Of a stretch of 64,000 bases of DNA, positions 50,632 through 59,291 are shown in pieces. The notes beneath the pieces were generated by a model. The model was not told the DNA's origin and searched no databases. It saw only the letters and a program-made list of their open reading frames with translations. Numbering within the stretch: position 1 is the stretch's first letter; every line of letters starts with the position of its first letter. Made by a program: the position numbers and the translations under genes. This DNA is from Casp-actino8 sp044358015 (GTDB lineage Bacteria > Actinomycetota > Acidimicrobiia > Acidimicrobiales > Ilumatobacteraceae), in NCBI GenBank assembly GCA_044358015.1, contig JBIKOO010000008.1, forward strand, positions 4,502 through 68,501, written 5' to 3'.

Positions 50632-52560
50632 TCAGCGGGTAATTGTTTTGAGGAATTCTTCAACCTCGGTGCGGTCAATTGATTTCCGCATGGGCGGCAT
50701 CGACTCCAAGATGTCGCGTCGATAACCGGCATTGCCGAGTCGAGGATCAAAGACCGCGACGACACCGCGGTCAGTGGCGTTTCGGATCAATCGACCGGTT
50801 GCCTGAGCGAGCAGTGTTGCCGCCCGAGGCAGATCAATTTCCCGAAATGCCCGATCACCAATCGCGTCACGGCGAGCGCTTAAGAGCGGATCATCGGGAC
50901 GGGGAAAGGGAATGCGATCAATAGTGACCAGTGACAGGGTTCGCCCGGGAATATCAATGCCTTGGAAGAAACCCGATGTGGCGAAAAGACAAGAGGATTC
51001 ATCTTCGGTGAAAAGTTTGACAAGTTGTGTTTTCTGGTATTCACGTTGCGACAAAATTGTATTGGGCAAACGTTTACGCATAGCTTCAACGGCCAAGTCA
51101 AGAGCGCGGTAACTCGTAAAGAGAGCCAGCGTTCGTCCTCCGGCGGCAGCGATCAGATGAAAGAGCTCATCGTGCATCAACTTGGTGAAATCGGGAGAAT
51201 TGGGATTCGGAAGATGTTTGGCACAGTAGAGAACGGCATTTGATTGATAGTCGAAAGGACTTTCGACATTGCACATACGGGTACGAGAGGCTGGTAATCC
51301 GATTCGCTCGGCCATCTTGTTAGGAACTGTTGCGCTGGTCAAAATGGCGGTTGTCTTCTGCCACACCCCAGCATCAAGTACCGGACCAACATCAAGTGGA
51401 GCGATATCAAGTTTCGGATGATCAACGGTTCCCGATACATACGGAACGTAAGTTTCATCGGTTTTGAGCGCAACGTCGATGGTGTCGGCGAGTCGCGACG
51501 CCAAGGTCTGGGCCCGAAGTTTGCGTTGGTTGCTGTCATCATCTTTGGTTTCGATAGCGCGCAAAACATCCAGGATGCGCGCCACGATGCGGCGTCCCTC
51601 GGCCAAGACCGCGGTGATCTCTAACGGGAGCGGCGCCGAAATTCTTTGACCGTGGGTGGGGGACAAAACTTCGTCCAGCATCATGCCTATGTTGACGATG
51701 TCACTGATCACTTTGGGATCGGCGATGATGCGCTTCACGACCCCGGCGAAGAAATTGAAGTTTCCGGCGTGCAGCGAGACTCCGACGGTATCGCTCATGA
51801 TGTCTTCAAGGCCGTGAGCCTCATCAACGATGAGAACTTCGTGTTCTGGCAAAAGTTGTCCGCCTGACGCGACATGAAGTCCGTACAAATGAGTATTTAC
51901 AACGACGATGTCGGCCTCACTGGCTTTGAAACGAGCGATTTCAGAAAAGCAAATTCCGCCCACGGGGCATCGGCGGGCCCCCGGACATTCATCACTGCCA
52001 ACACTGACTGCTTTCATGGCGCGATCTGAAGGCGACCACGAGATCTCAGCCATATCGCCACTCTTTGTTGTCTTGACCCACTCCGAAATGAGTTCGATTT
52101 CGCGTCGAACCGATTGCGACATTTCATCAACTTCCAACAACGTCGGTGAATCATTTTTGCGACTCTTTTTGTCGGCTTCACCGTTGAGTTCGGCTAGTCG
52201 TTGTCGGCAGATGTAGTTGCTGCGACCTTTCAAAACAGCAAAAGTTACCGATCGGTTGACATATGAACTGAGTTCTTTGACGAGGAAAGGCAAGTCCTTA
52301 TTGGCCAGTTGATCCTGCAAGGCTTTTGTTGCGGTAGTAACGACAGTCTTTTTTCCGGCGACGATGGCTGGAACGAGATAAGCGATTGTTTTGCCTGTTC
52401 CCGTGCCTGCTTGAACGATGAGGTGTTTACCTTCGGCAAGAGCGTCGGCCACTTCATGGGCCATTTCCTTTTGGCCTGGACGTGACTCTGAATGCGGTAA
52501 TGCCGTCGTAGCGATTTCAAGCGCTTCGGTCACGTTTATCTTGGAACGAGGGACAGACAC
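50632..52560 (-). CDS. dinG: DinG-family ATP-dependent DNA helicase (Fe-S, XPD-like)
   Basis: A protein of 642 residues. Walker A is VQAGTGTGKTIAY and the DEAH box is VLIVDEAHGLED. Four Cys typical of the 4Fe-4S domain lie between (ICRQRL, then DECPGARRCPVGGICF). Helicase motifs continue as CLFATSGFFQGIDIPG and ATGRLIRNATDRGVV. DinG-like enzymes unwind 5'-3', including D-loops and R-loops. It is convergent with the response regulator (4-nt gap). Confidence 0.92.
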   Translation of the reverse strand: MSVPRSKINVTEALEIATTALPHSESRPGQKEMAHEVADALAEGKHLIVQAGTGTGKTIAYLVPAIVAGKKTVVTTATKALQDQLANKDLPFLVKELSSYVNRSVTFAVLKGRSNYICRQRLAELNGEADKKSRKNDSPTLLEVDEMSQSVRREIELISEWVKTTKSGDMAEISWSPSDRAMKAVSVGSDECPGARRCPVGGICFSEIARFKASEADIVVVNTHLYGLHVASGGQLLPEHEVLIVDEAHGLEDIMSDTVGVSLHAGNFNFFAGVVKRIIADPKVISDIVNIGMMLDEVLSPTHGQRISAPLPLEITAVLAEGRRIVARILDVLRAIETKDDDSNQRKLRAQTLASRLADTIDVALKTDETYVPYVSGTVDHPKLDIAPLDVGPVLDAGVWQKTTAILTSATVPNKMAERIGLPASRTRMCNVESPFDYQSNAVLYCAKHLPNPNSPDFTKLMHDELFHLIAAAGGRTLALFTSYRALDLAVEAMRKRLPNTILSQREYQKTQLVKLFTEDESSCLFATSGFFQGIDIPGRTLSLVTIDRIPFPRPDDPLLSARRDAIGDRAFREIDLPRAATLLAQATGRLIRNATDRGVVAVFDPRLGNAGYRRDILESMPPMRKSIDRTEVEEFLKTITR

Positions 52561-52627
52561 AGACCGCCACCGTACTTCAGGCCTGTCTCACAGTTGGGTA
52601 ATCACGGTCACGGGTTCGACGAGGGAA

Positions 52628-53293
52628 TTAGTGCGAACGAAACTTGTGAGCGAGGGCAATCGCCTCATCAAGGTCTTCTTTTGTAAAATCTGGCCAAGTA
52701 TTGTCAGTGAAATAGCTAGGCGATCCCGCGGCCTGCCATAACAAGAAGTTTGATATCCGGGTTTCACCTGACGTTCGCACCAGAACATCAACATGGGGCA
52801 TATCTGGTATGTACATGGCTTGCGACATCGAAGCCACAGTGGGGATCTGGTGGTTACCAACTACACGCCGAGCAGCGTGAGCGATCTCGGTGCGGCTGCC
52901 ATAGTCAAAAGCCACTGTCAACGTCATTCCCGTATTATGGGCGGTGTCAGAAATAGCTTTTCGAATCGCCCGTTGTACATACGCCGGGGTGCGTGCCGAA
53001 GGTTCGTCAAAGGGGCGACCAATCCATTGCACCCGAACATTCAATTCGTTCAATTCTGAAACTCGACCGAACAATTTCTTGTGTAAGCCAAGAATGTGAC
53101 GCACTTCGCCGCGAGGACGAACCCAGTTTTCGGTGGAAAAGCCGAAAACCGTCAAATAGTCAACGCCTCGAGCCACACTGGCGCGCACGACCGCGGCGAG
53201 GTTCTCCTCGCCAGCGGTGTGGCCCTCGGTCCGGGGAAGTCCCCGACGTTGAGCCCACCGACCATTTCCATCCATGATGCAGGCCACATGCAC
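52628..53293 (-). CDS. uppS: cis-Prenyltransferase catalytic subunit lacking C-terminal RxG motif
   Basis: A protein of 221 residues. It has HVACIMDGNGRWAQRRG (catalytic Asp8), EGHTAGEENL, YLTVFGFSTENW, FDYGSRTEIA and VRTSGETRISNFLLW (Arg173, Arg179 and Ser181 as in UppS). So the active site for adding isopentenyl units to an allylic diphosphate is complete. The protein then ends EDLDEAIALAHKFRSH, without the RRFGG/RxG tail that homodimeric enzymes need for diphosphate binding across the dimer. The interface AYSE segment is AAGS here. The start is GTG. The divergent neighbour at 53409 supplies exactly the missing parts. Family role: undecaprenyl/decaprenyl carrier synthesis at the membrane. 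Confidence 0.9.
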   Translation of the reverse strand: MHVACIMDGNGRWAQRRGLPRTEGHTAGEENLAAVVRASVARGVDYLTVFGFSTENWVRPRGEVRHILGLHKKLFGRVSELNELNVRVQWIGRPFDEPSARTPAYVQRAIRKAISDTAHNTGMTLTVAFDYGSRTEIAHAARRVVGNHQIPTVASMSQAMYIPDMPHVDVLVRTSGETRISNFLLWQAAGSPSYFTDNTWPDFTKEDLDEAIALAHKFRSH

Positions 53294-53408
53294 GAGGATT
53301 CACGGTACTCGTCGTGGGGAACTCCAATGTGGCACTTCGCGAAACTTTTCGACCAACCACGCTCACATGTAAGAAATTGACTCAGGGACACGGTCGGGAT
53401 CGGCAACA

Positions 53409-53993
53409 ATGAAAGTAATGCGCAGATTCTTCAAACGAAAAACCACTGTTGAGGTCAGCGCTGTCGAGAGCGATGATTCGCTCGTTCATATCGTTATTGC
53501 TGGCGGCTCCATAGCTGACTGGGCGGTCTATGAAGATCGTTTAGATCGCCGTTTGGCGGATCTCGCGGATATCGCTCGGGCTGCGGAAGTTCGATTTATC
53601 TCGATTTACCCCTACGGTCCCACCCCTCACGATGATCAGTTTTCGCGCTCGCAACTTGAACGGCAGATCACACTCGATGGTGTGCAGATTTCGGTTCATG
53701 CGTCAACGGATGGTCAAGAACGAATTTGTCGGGCCCTCTCTGAGATAGGAAGTAACGAAGTTGTTTCGGAAGCGCTATTAGATGAGCGACTTTTTGGCGA
53801 TGCGGGTGAACCAGATCTCGTCGTAGTTTTGGGTCCCGGCCAATGTCTGCCGTTTTCCTTGGTGTGGGAACTTGCTTATAGCGAAATTGTCTTTGTCGAC
53901 GAGCCTTGGACCGAACTATCGCTCGCCAGTATTTCGTCGGCGATTCAGGAATATTCGTTGCGCCATCGCCGATTCGGTGGAGTTAATGCATGA
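53409..53993 (+). CDS. Degenerate cis-prenyltransferase homologue (NgBR/Nus1-like partner subunit)
   Basis: A protein of 194 residues that at first looks hypothetical. Its C-terminal half reads PDLVVVLGPGQCLPFSLVWE, then LAYSEIVFVDEPW, then SSAIQEYSLRHRRFGG. This follows the end of cis-prenyltransferases residue for residue, with the interface LAYSE and the RRFGG (RxG) tail kept, but RTSGE changed to LGPGQC (141-146). The N-terminal strand VHIVIAGGSIADWA (26-39) aligns with HVACIMDGNGRWA but has lost the catalytic Asp and Arg; FISIYPYG aligns with YLTVFGFS. It is therefore inactive alone. Loss of catalysis with retention of RxG is the pattern of NgBR/Nus1. It overlaps recO by 4 nt. Confidence 0.8.
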   Translation: MKVMRRFFKRKTTVEVSAVESDDSLVHIVIAGGSIADWAVYEDRLDRRLADLADIARAAEVRFISIYPYGPTPHDDQFSRSQLERQITLDGVQISVHASTDGQERICRALSEIGSNEVVSEALLDERLFGDAGEPDLVVVLGPGQCLPFSLVWELAYSEIVFVDEPWTELSLASISSAIQEYSLRHRRFGGVNA

Positions 53994-54745
53994 CGTCGCG
54001 TCTGTACCGCGATGTTGGTGTGGTTTTACGTACGTACAAACTCGGTGAATCAGATCGGATCATTGTCTTTTTGACGCAGGACCATGGCAAAGTGCGAGCC
54101 GTCGCTAAAGGCGTTCGTAAAACTCGTTCCAAGTTTGGCGGACGTTTAGAACCACTTTCACATGTTGAGTTACAACTTCATCGCGGTAAGGACCTTGACA
54201 TCGTGAGCCAAGTTGAAAGCATCGACACGACAGCCGCTGTATTCGGTGATCTTGATTCGATGACTGAAGCGAGTTCAATTCTTGAGGCGGTTGACCAATT
54301 GGTTCCCGATCGAGAACCAGTTCCTCAGATGTATCGCATGTTGGTCGGTGCTCGCCAAACGCTTCTGACTCGACCATCACCACTAGTCGTTCCCGCCTTT
54401 TTGTTTAAGTTGTTGACGGCGGAAGGTTTGCGACCCCAACTTGATCAATGCGTATCGTGCGGTGAATCGTCTGATAACGAATTTGTGGCATTCGACTTTG
54501 ATTTGGGCGGGGTGGCGTGTCGTTCGTGTCGAAGCGGGATGGCAGTATCAGGACCGGCCTTGGTGCTGATGCGTGACATCTTGGGCGGAAAGCTGGGAGA
54601 GTCCCTAGATCGTGCATTCAACCCTGACGGTCAGCAGTTGAATGATCCAATCATCAATGAGGTGTCGCAATTGGCCACTCGGGCCTTTGAACACCATATT
54701 GAACGCCGGTTGCGTTCAGTTTCTATTTTTGAACGACACTCGTAA
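53990..54745 (+). CDS. recO: DNA repair protein RecO
   Basis: A protein of 251 residues. RDVGVVLRTYKLGESDRIIV and VAKGVRKTRSKFGGRLEPLS form the N-terminal OB fold. A helical domain follows, and a zinc finger is given by CVSCGESS and CRSCRSG. RecO loads RecA on SSB-coated DNA with RecR. The start (ATGA overlap) is coupled to the degenerate cis-prenyltransferase gene. Confidence 0.94.
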   Translation: MTSRLYRDVGVVLRTYKLGESDRIIVFLTQDHGKVRAVAKGVRKTRSKFGGRLEPLSHVELQLHRGKDLDIVSQVESIDTTAAVFGDLDSMTEASSILEAVDQLVPDREPVPQMYRMLVGARQTLLTRPSPLVVPAFLFKLLTAEGLRPQLDQCVSCGESSDNEFVAFDFDLGGVACRSCRSGMAVSGPALVLMRDILGGKLGESLDRAFNPDGQQLNDPIINEVSQLATRAFEHHIERRLRSVSIFERHS

Positions 54746-54838
54746 GTGGCAATTCACTGTCGTTGTGGGCTGGCCTCTCGTCCGAATCGAGCATTTTGCC
54801 GCTGATGTGCTGGTCATATCCCGTAACCTTGAAGGTCT

Positions 54839-56149
54839 ATGCCGGCTAAAGATCTCGACCAAATCGTCAACCTGTGCAAGCGTCGCGGCTTTGTGTATCC
54901 ATCGGCGGAGATTTATGGGGGATTCCGCTCGAGTTACGACTACGGCCCGCTCGGCTCGTTGATGTTGCGGAACGTTCGTGAATCGTGGATTCGCACCATG
55001 GTGCAAAAGCGGGATGACGTTGTATTGATCGACGCCGCAATTTTGGGTCCGCCGCAGGTTTTTGAAGCCAGTGGACACCTCGCTAACTTCAGTGACCCGC
55101 TTGTTGACTGTAAGACCTGTAAACAACGTTTTCGCGAAGACCACCTTGAGGACAAGTCAGTTTGTCCAAACTGTGGTGCTAAAGACACGTTGACTGATGC
55201 TCGCGCTTTCAATTTAATGTTCAAGACTTTCGCTGGTCCGGTCGAAGGTTCTGGTGCAGAGGTGTATCTCCGTCCAGAGACAGCGCAAGGAATGTTCGTT
55301 AACTTTGCCAATGTTTTGCAGACCAGTCGTAAGAAGCCACCGTTTGGTATCGCTCAGGTAGGTAAGAGTTTCCGAAATGAAATCACCCCTGGAAACTTCA
55401 TTTTCCGAACTCGTGAATTTGAGCAAATGGAACTTGAGTTTTTTGTTCCGCCAGCCGAAGGCCCGAAGTGGTACGAGTATTGGTGCAATGCCCGTTTGCA
55501 GTGGTACGTCGACTTGGGTATCCCGTTAGAAATGTTGCGATTGCGTCCACATGACGCTGATGAATTAAGTCATTACTCAGCCGGCACTGCCGACGTCGAG
55601 TTTGCTTACCCATGGGGTTGGGGAGAACTCGAAGGAATTGCTCAACGCACCAACTTTGACCTCAATCAACATGCCACCCATTCGGGCCAAAAACTTGATT
55701 TCTTCGATCAATCAACCAATGAGCGTTACGTTCCCTTCGTGATTGAGCCGGCCGCCGGTGTGAACCGAGCGATGGCGGCGTTCTTGTTGGCTGCTTATGA
55801 AGAAGATGAGATCGGTGGCGAAGTTCGTACCGTGTTGCGCCTTCATCCGCGCTTGGCTCCGTACAAAGTCGCTATTTTGCCACTGAGCAAAAAGGACACT
55901 TTGACCCCGCTGGCTCGAGAGATATTTGAGGCTCTCGGTGAGCGCTATATGGTTGACTACGACGACACTCAGTCGATTGGTAAGCGTTATCGCCGTCAAG
56001 ACGAGATCGGTACTCCATTATGTATCACCGTCGACTTTGACTCGCTTGAAGACGGTTCAGTGACGATTCGTGACCGAGACACCACCGATCAAGTCCGCGT
56101 GCAGATCGCTGACCTAGAAAATCAAGTGCGACTGCGTCTCGGGTTCTGA
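54839..56149 (+). CDS. glyS: Glycyl-tRNA synthetase (class II, alpha-2 type)
   Basis: A protein of 436 residues. YPSAEIYGGFRSSYDYGPLG, motif 2 (GKSFRNEITPGNFIFRTREF), and the Zn-like Cys pairs CKTCKQRF and CPNCGAKD identify the single-chain GlyRS found in actinobacteria. RPETAQGMFVNF is present. The C-terminal anticodon-binding domain contains KVAILPLSKKD and ETRYRRQDEIGTP-like sequence (KRYRRQDEIGTPLCI). No T-box is seen upstream. Confidence 0.93.
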   Translation: MPAKDLDQIVNLCKRRGFVYPSAEIYGGFRSSYDYGPLGSLMLRNVRESWIRTMVQKRDDVVLIDAAILGPPQVFEASGHLANFSDPLVDCKTCKQRFREDHLEDKSVCPNCGAKDTLTDARAFNLMFKTFAGPVEGSGAEVYLRPETAQGMFVNFANVLQTSRKKPPFGIAQVGKSFRNEITPGNFIFRTREFEQMELEFFVPPAEGPKWYEYWCNARLQWYVDLGIPLEMLRLRPHDADELSHYSAGTADVEFAYPWGWGELEGIAQRTNFDLNQHATHSGQKLDFFDQSTNERYVPFVIEPAAGVNRAMAAFLLAAYEEDEIGGEVRTVLRLHPRLAPYKVAILPLSKKDTLTPLAREIFEALGERYMVDYDDTQSIGKRYRRQDEIGTPLCITVDFDSLEDGSVTIRDRDTTDQVRVQIADLENQVRLRLGF

Positions 56150-56208
56150 TTTCAACCCAACCTCGTCTACGGTTAGTGCAACTTCATATTTTCTAAAGGG
56201 GAAATCAC

Positions 56209-56514
56209 ATGTCAAAAGTAGCTGTATGGGCAAAAATTCCAGCCGCTCCTGGAAAGCGCGATGAACTCGCTGCTGCTTTAGGTGCCGCTTTAGAAACAGC
56301 CAAAGGTGAAGCAGGAACGATCTATTACATCTTGCACAATGACCCCAATGACGCTGATGCATTATTCATGTATGAAATGTACGAATCACAAGATGCCTTA
56401 ACGGCGCATATGGGTTCTGAGGCCTTCAAGGCTCTTGGACCAGCCATCACACCATTCCTTGGTGGTCGGCCAGAATTGCAATTCATTGAACCCATTGGCG
56501 GAAAGGGCGCCTGA
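56209..56514 (+). CDS. Antibiotic-biosynthesis-monooxygenase (ABM) fold protein
   Basis: A protein of 101 residues with a ferredoxin-like dimeric alpha/beta-barrel fold. VAVWAKIPAAPGKRDELAAA, then AGTIYYILHNDPNDADALFM, then YESQDALTAHMGSEAFKAL is the classic ABM order. These proteins act as quinol or small-aromatic monooxygenases, or quorum-signal-type sensors. AAGGGG precedes the ATG. It lies just ahead of trpC, but no role in tryptophan synthesis is known. Confidence 0.85.
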   Translation: MSKVAVWAKIPAAPGKRDELAAALGAALETAKGEAGTIYYILHNDPNDADALFMYEMYESQDALTAHMGSEAFKALGPAITPFLGGRPELQFIEPIGGKGA

Positions 56515-56521
56515 TTCAGTC

Positions 56522-57319
56522 GTGAATCAGGCCCCGACATACCTCGATCGAATTCTGGCGCGTCACCGAGAGGTGGCATCGCACGACGAACGGGACCTTG
56601 AGCAATTAGTGCACCGCTGTGCGGACATGTCTGCGACGCGGGGTTTTGGCAAGCGTTTGATGGCGGATGCGCATGACGGCATCAGCGTGATCAGCGAGAT
56701 TAAACGGCGGTCACCTTCAAAGGGCGATCTTGCTGAGGGACTTGACCCAGAACAGATAGCCGTTGCTTATGAGTCTGGAGGAGCCTCGTGTTTATCTGTG
56801 CTGACCGACGAAGAGTTCTTTGGCGGTTCAATTGCAGATCTGCAGCGTGCTTCGGCCGCGTGCGGATTGCCGGTGTTGCGTAAGGACTTTACGATTTCTG
56901 CTCACGATGTGTGCGATGCGCGGTTGATGGGTGCAGATTGCGTGTTGTTGATTGCCGCGGCTTTGTCTGATGACGAACTCGTACGCTTTCATAATCTCGC
57001 TACAGACATTGGGCTCGATGTTCTTGTTGAAATCCATGACGAGCGAGAACTTGATCGGGCGCTGACTGCTGAGGCAAAAATCGTTGGGGTTAACCAGCGC
57101 GATTTAGTCACTTTTCAAGTTGACCATGCTCGTGCCTTGCGGATGGCTAGCCAAATACCCGACGGTGTCGTGCGAGTCGCCGAAAGCGGTGTGCGTCACG
57201 CTCAGGATGCGGCCGAATTACACAACGCTGGATATCACGCAGTTTTGGTCGGCGAGAGTCTGGTCACTGCATCAGATCCCTCTGAAGCGGTCAGATTGTT
57301 GCGGTCAGCCTCTTTGTAA
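56522..57319 (+). CDS. trpC: Indole-3-glycerol phosphate synthase
   Basis: A protein of 265 residues. It has YLDRILARHREV and the catalytic loop VISEIKRRSPSKGDL, then AYESGGASCLSVLTDEEFFG, VLRKDFTISAHDV, VGVNQRDLVTF and VAESGVRHAQD. The enzyme closes the indole ring from CdRP. GTG 56522 is preferred, because earlier starts lie inside the ABM gene. It begins a trpC-F-B-A run; trpE, trpG and trpD are not in the window. Confidence 0.94.
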   Translation: MNQAPTYLDRILARHREVASHDERDLEQLVHRCADMSATRGFGKRLMADAHDGISVISEIKRRSPSKGDLAEGLDPEQIAVAYESGGASCLSVLTDEEFFGGSIADLQRASAACGLPVLRKDFTISAHDVCDARLMGADCVLLIAAALSDDELVRFHNLATDIGLDVLVEIHDERELDRALTAEAKIVGVNQRDLVTFQVDHARALRMASQIPDGVVRVAESGVRHAQDAAELHNAGYHAVLVGESLVTASDPSEAVRLLRSASL

Positions 57320-57378
57320 AGAACGCGTGATAGGGCAGTATCCGCCGTCGTTTCTTTGTCGGGCGGTACGGTGTCACT

Positions 57379-58038
57379 ATGTTCGTGAAAATTTGTGGCA
57401 TCACGAATGAGGATGATGCTCTTCTTGCAGTGGCTATGGGTGCCGACGCAGTTGGCTTCGTGTTTGCTCCCTCAACGCGCCAGGTTTCCTCTCAAGTTGT
57501 CTATGACATCACTCGGCGATTGCCACCCGAGATATTGACGGTCGGAGTCTTTAAAGATGAACTCCCTGACCGGATTTTTGACATCGTGTCGAAGTCGGGA
57601 GTAAAGGCAGTACAACTCCATGGGCATGAACCCGTTTCCACCGTGGCTGCTTTGGCCGACAATGTGCGCTGGATTATTAAGGCTGTGGCGGCTGGTTCTC
57701 GTGAAGCGCGAATCGCGAATCAATTCGGAACTGACCTGATTTTGGTCGATGCTCCAGAAGCTGGATCGGGAAGGGTGTTTGACTGGTCGTTAACCGATCA
57801 GATCCCGTCAGGAATTCGGCTCATCCTGGCTGGGGGATTAACTCCCGAGAATGTGGCCGAAGCGGTGAACTATGTGAACCCATGGGGAGTGGACGTATCT
57901 TCGGGCGTTGAATCAGCTCCTGGTAAAAAAGATGCGATCAAGCTGCGCCGTTTTATCGCTAATGCTCGAGCGGCTGCACCGCCGGAGGACCCGACTTCGG
58001 GTCTCAACGAATTCCCCTACGACTGGGCTGACGAATAA
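57379..58038 (+). CDS. trpF: Phosphoribosylanthranilate isomerase
   Basis: A protein of 219 residues. VKICGITNEDDALLAVAMGA (catalytic Cys), GFVFAPSTRQVS, AVQLHGHEP, LVDAPEAGSGRVFDW (catalytic Asp) and LAGGLTPENV, then DVSSGVESAPGKKD, make a clear TrpF. A separate trpF (instead of the actinobacterial bifunctional PriA) is notable: a dedicated TrpF suggests HisA here is not required to be dual-function. Confidence 0.94.
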   Translation: MFVKICGITNEDDALLAVAMGADAVGFVFAPSTRQVSSQVVYDITRRLPPEILTVGVFKDELPDRIFDIVSKSGVKAVQLHGHEPVSTVAALADNVRWIIKAVAAGSREARIANQFGTDLILVDAPEAGSGRVFDWSLTDQIPSGIRLILAGGLTPENVAEAVNYVNPWGVDVSSGVESAPGKKDAIKLRRFIANARAAAPPEDPTSGLNEFPYDWADE

Positions 58039-58118
58039 CAAATCGTTGATTTCCATTAAACGACTAGGCACTTTCCGACTTTGAGTGCGAACATAGAGAG
58101 TCTGTTGTGAGGAGTGAA

Positions 58119-59291
58119 GTGTCGATTTCAGAGCAATCAATTATGTCCGAACCATCTGAAGCGGGCCGTTTCGGCGAGTTCGGTGGTCGTTTCGTCCCCG
58201 AAACCTTGGTGCCGGCGTGTCAGGAACTTGAAACGTCTTTTCGTGAGGCGTGGGCTGATCCCGTATTTCGCGCCGAGTTAGATCAAGTTCTCCGTGAATA
58301 TGCCGGTCGACCTTCAATGATCACCGAGTGTTATCAACTCGGAGCAAAGTTGGGCATTCGGTTAGTGCTGAAACGCGAAGACCTGAATCACACGGGATCG
58401 CACAAAATCAACAACGTGCTGGGTCAAGTGTTGCTGGCGAAGCGAATGGGAAAGAAGCGCATCGTCGCGGAAACTGGCGCTGGTCAACATGGAGTTGCCT
58501 CAGCTACTGCTGCAGCCCTCATGGGAATGTCATGCAAGGTGTACATGGGAGCTGTGGACGTCGAACGCCAAGCGCTCAACGTTTTTCGGATGAAGCTTCT
58601 CGGGGCCGAAGTGGAAGCGGTTCATAGTGGCAGTCGTACCCTCAAAGATGCAGTGAACGAAGCAATGCGTGATTGGGTCGCCTCAGTTGAATCAACGCAT
58701 TATTGCTTGGGTTCGGTGATGGGACCCCACCCTTATCCATGGATGGTTCGCGAGTTCCATCGAGTGATTGGTTCAGAGGCGCGTGAGCAATGTCTCAAGC
58801 GTTATGGCAAAGACCCTGATTTTGTGGTGGCCTGCGTTGGCGGGGGATCAAACGCGATCGGAATCTTCTCAGGTTTTGTCGACACAGACGCACGGTTGAT
58901 CGGTGTTGAGCCAGCAGGTGGAGCTGCAGTCGGTCGAGGACAACCGGGAGTTGTGCACGGCATGAGGAGCTATCTCATGCAAAACGAATATGGCCAAGTG
59001 CAAGAGGCGCATTCAATCTCAGCTGGCCTTGATTATCCAGGAGTTGGACCGGAGCATTCGTACTTGGCATCAATTGGTCGAGCCGAATACCCAACCGTCA
59101 CTGATGCAGAAGTCATTGAGGCTTTCCAATTGATGGCGAAAACCGAAGGCATCATTCCGGCTCTTGAGTGTGCGCATGCATTGGCATGGATCACCCGTGA
59201 GGCACCAAAAATGCAAGGAAAAACGGTGCTGATGAACTTGTCAGGCCGAGGCGATAAAGATGTTGGCCAAATGATGGAGATTCTCGGATGA
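58119..59291 (+). CDS. trpB: Tryptophan synthase beta chain
   Basis: A protein of about 390 residues. GRFGEFGGRFVPETLVPACQ, the PLP lysine in LNHTGSHKINNVLGQ, ETGAGQHGVASATAAA and the phosphate loop CVGGGSNAIG identify TrpB, which joins indole and serine. I place the start at GTG 58119, just after AGGAG (58110-58114); an ATG at 58143 is the alternative. It overlaps trpA by 4 nt. Confidence 0.95.
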   Translation: MSISEQSIMSEPSEAGRFGEFGGRFVPETLVPACQELETSFREAWADPVFRAELDQVLREYAGRPSMITECYQLGAKLGIRLVLKREDLNHTGSHKINNVLGQVLLAKRMGKKRIVAETGAGQHGVASATAAALMGMSCKVYMGAVDVERQALNVFRMKLLGAEVEAVHSGSRTLKDAVNEAMRDWVASVESTHYCLGSVMGPHPYPWMVREFHRVIGSEAREQCLKRYGKDPDFVVACVGGGSNAIGIFSGFVDTDARLIGVEPAGGAAVGRGQPGVVHGMRSYLMQNEYGQVQEAHSISAGLDYPGVGPEHSYLASIGRAEYPTVTDAEVIEAFQLMAKTEGIIPALECAHALAWITREAPKMQGKTVLMNLSGRGDKDVGQMMEILG

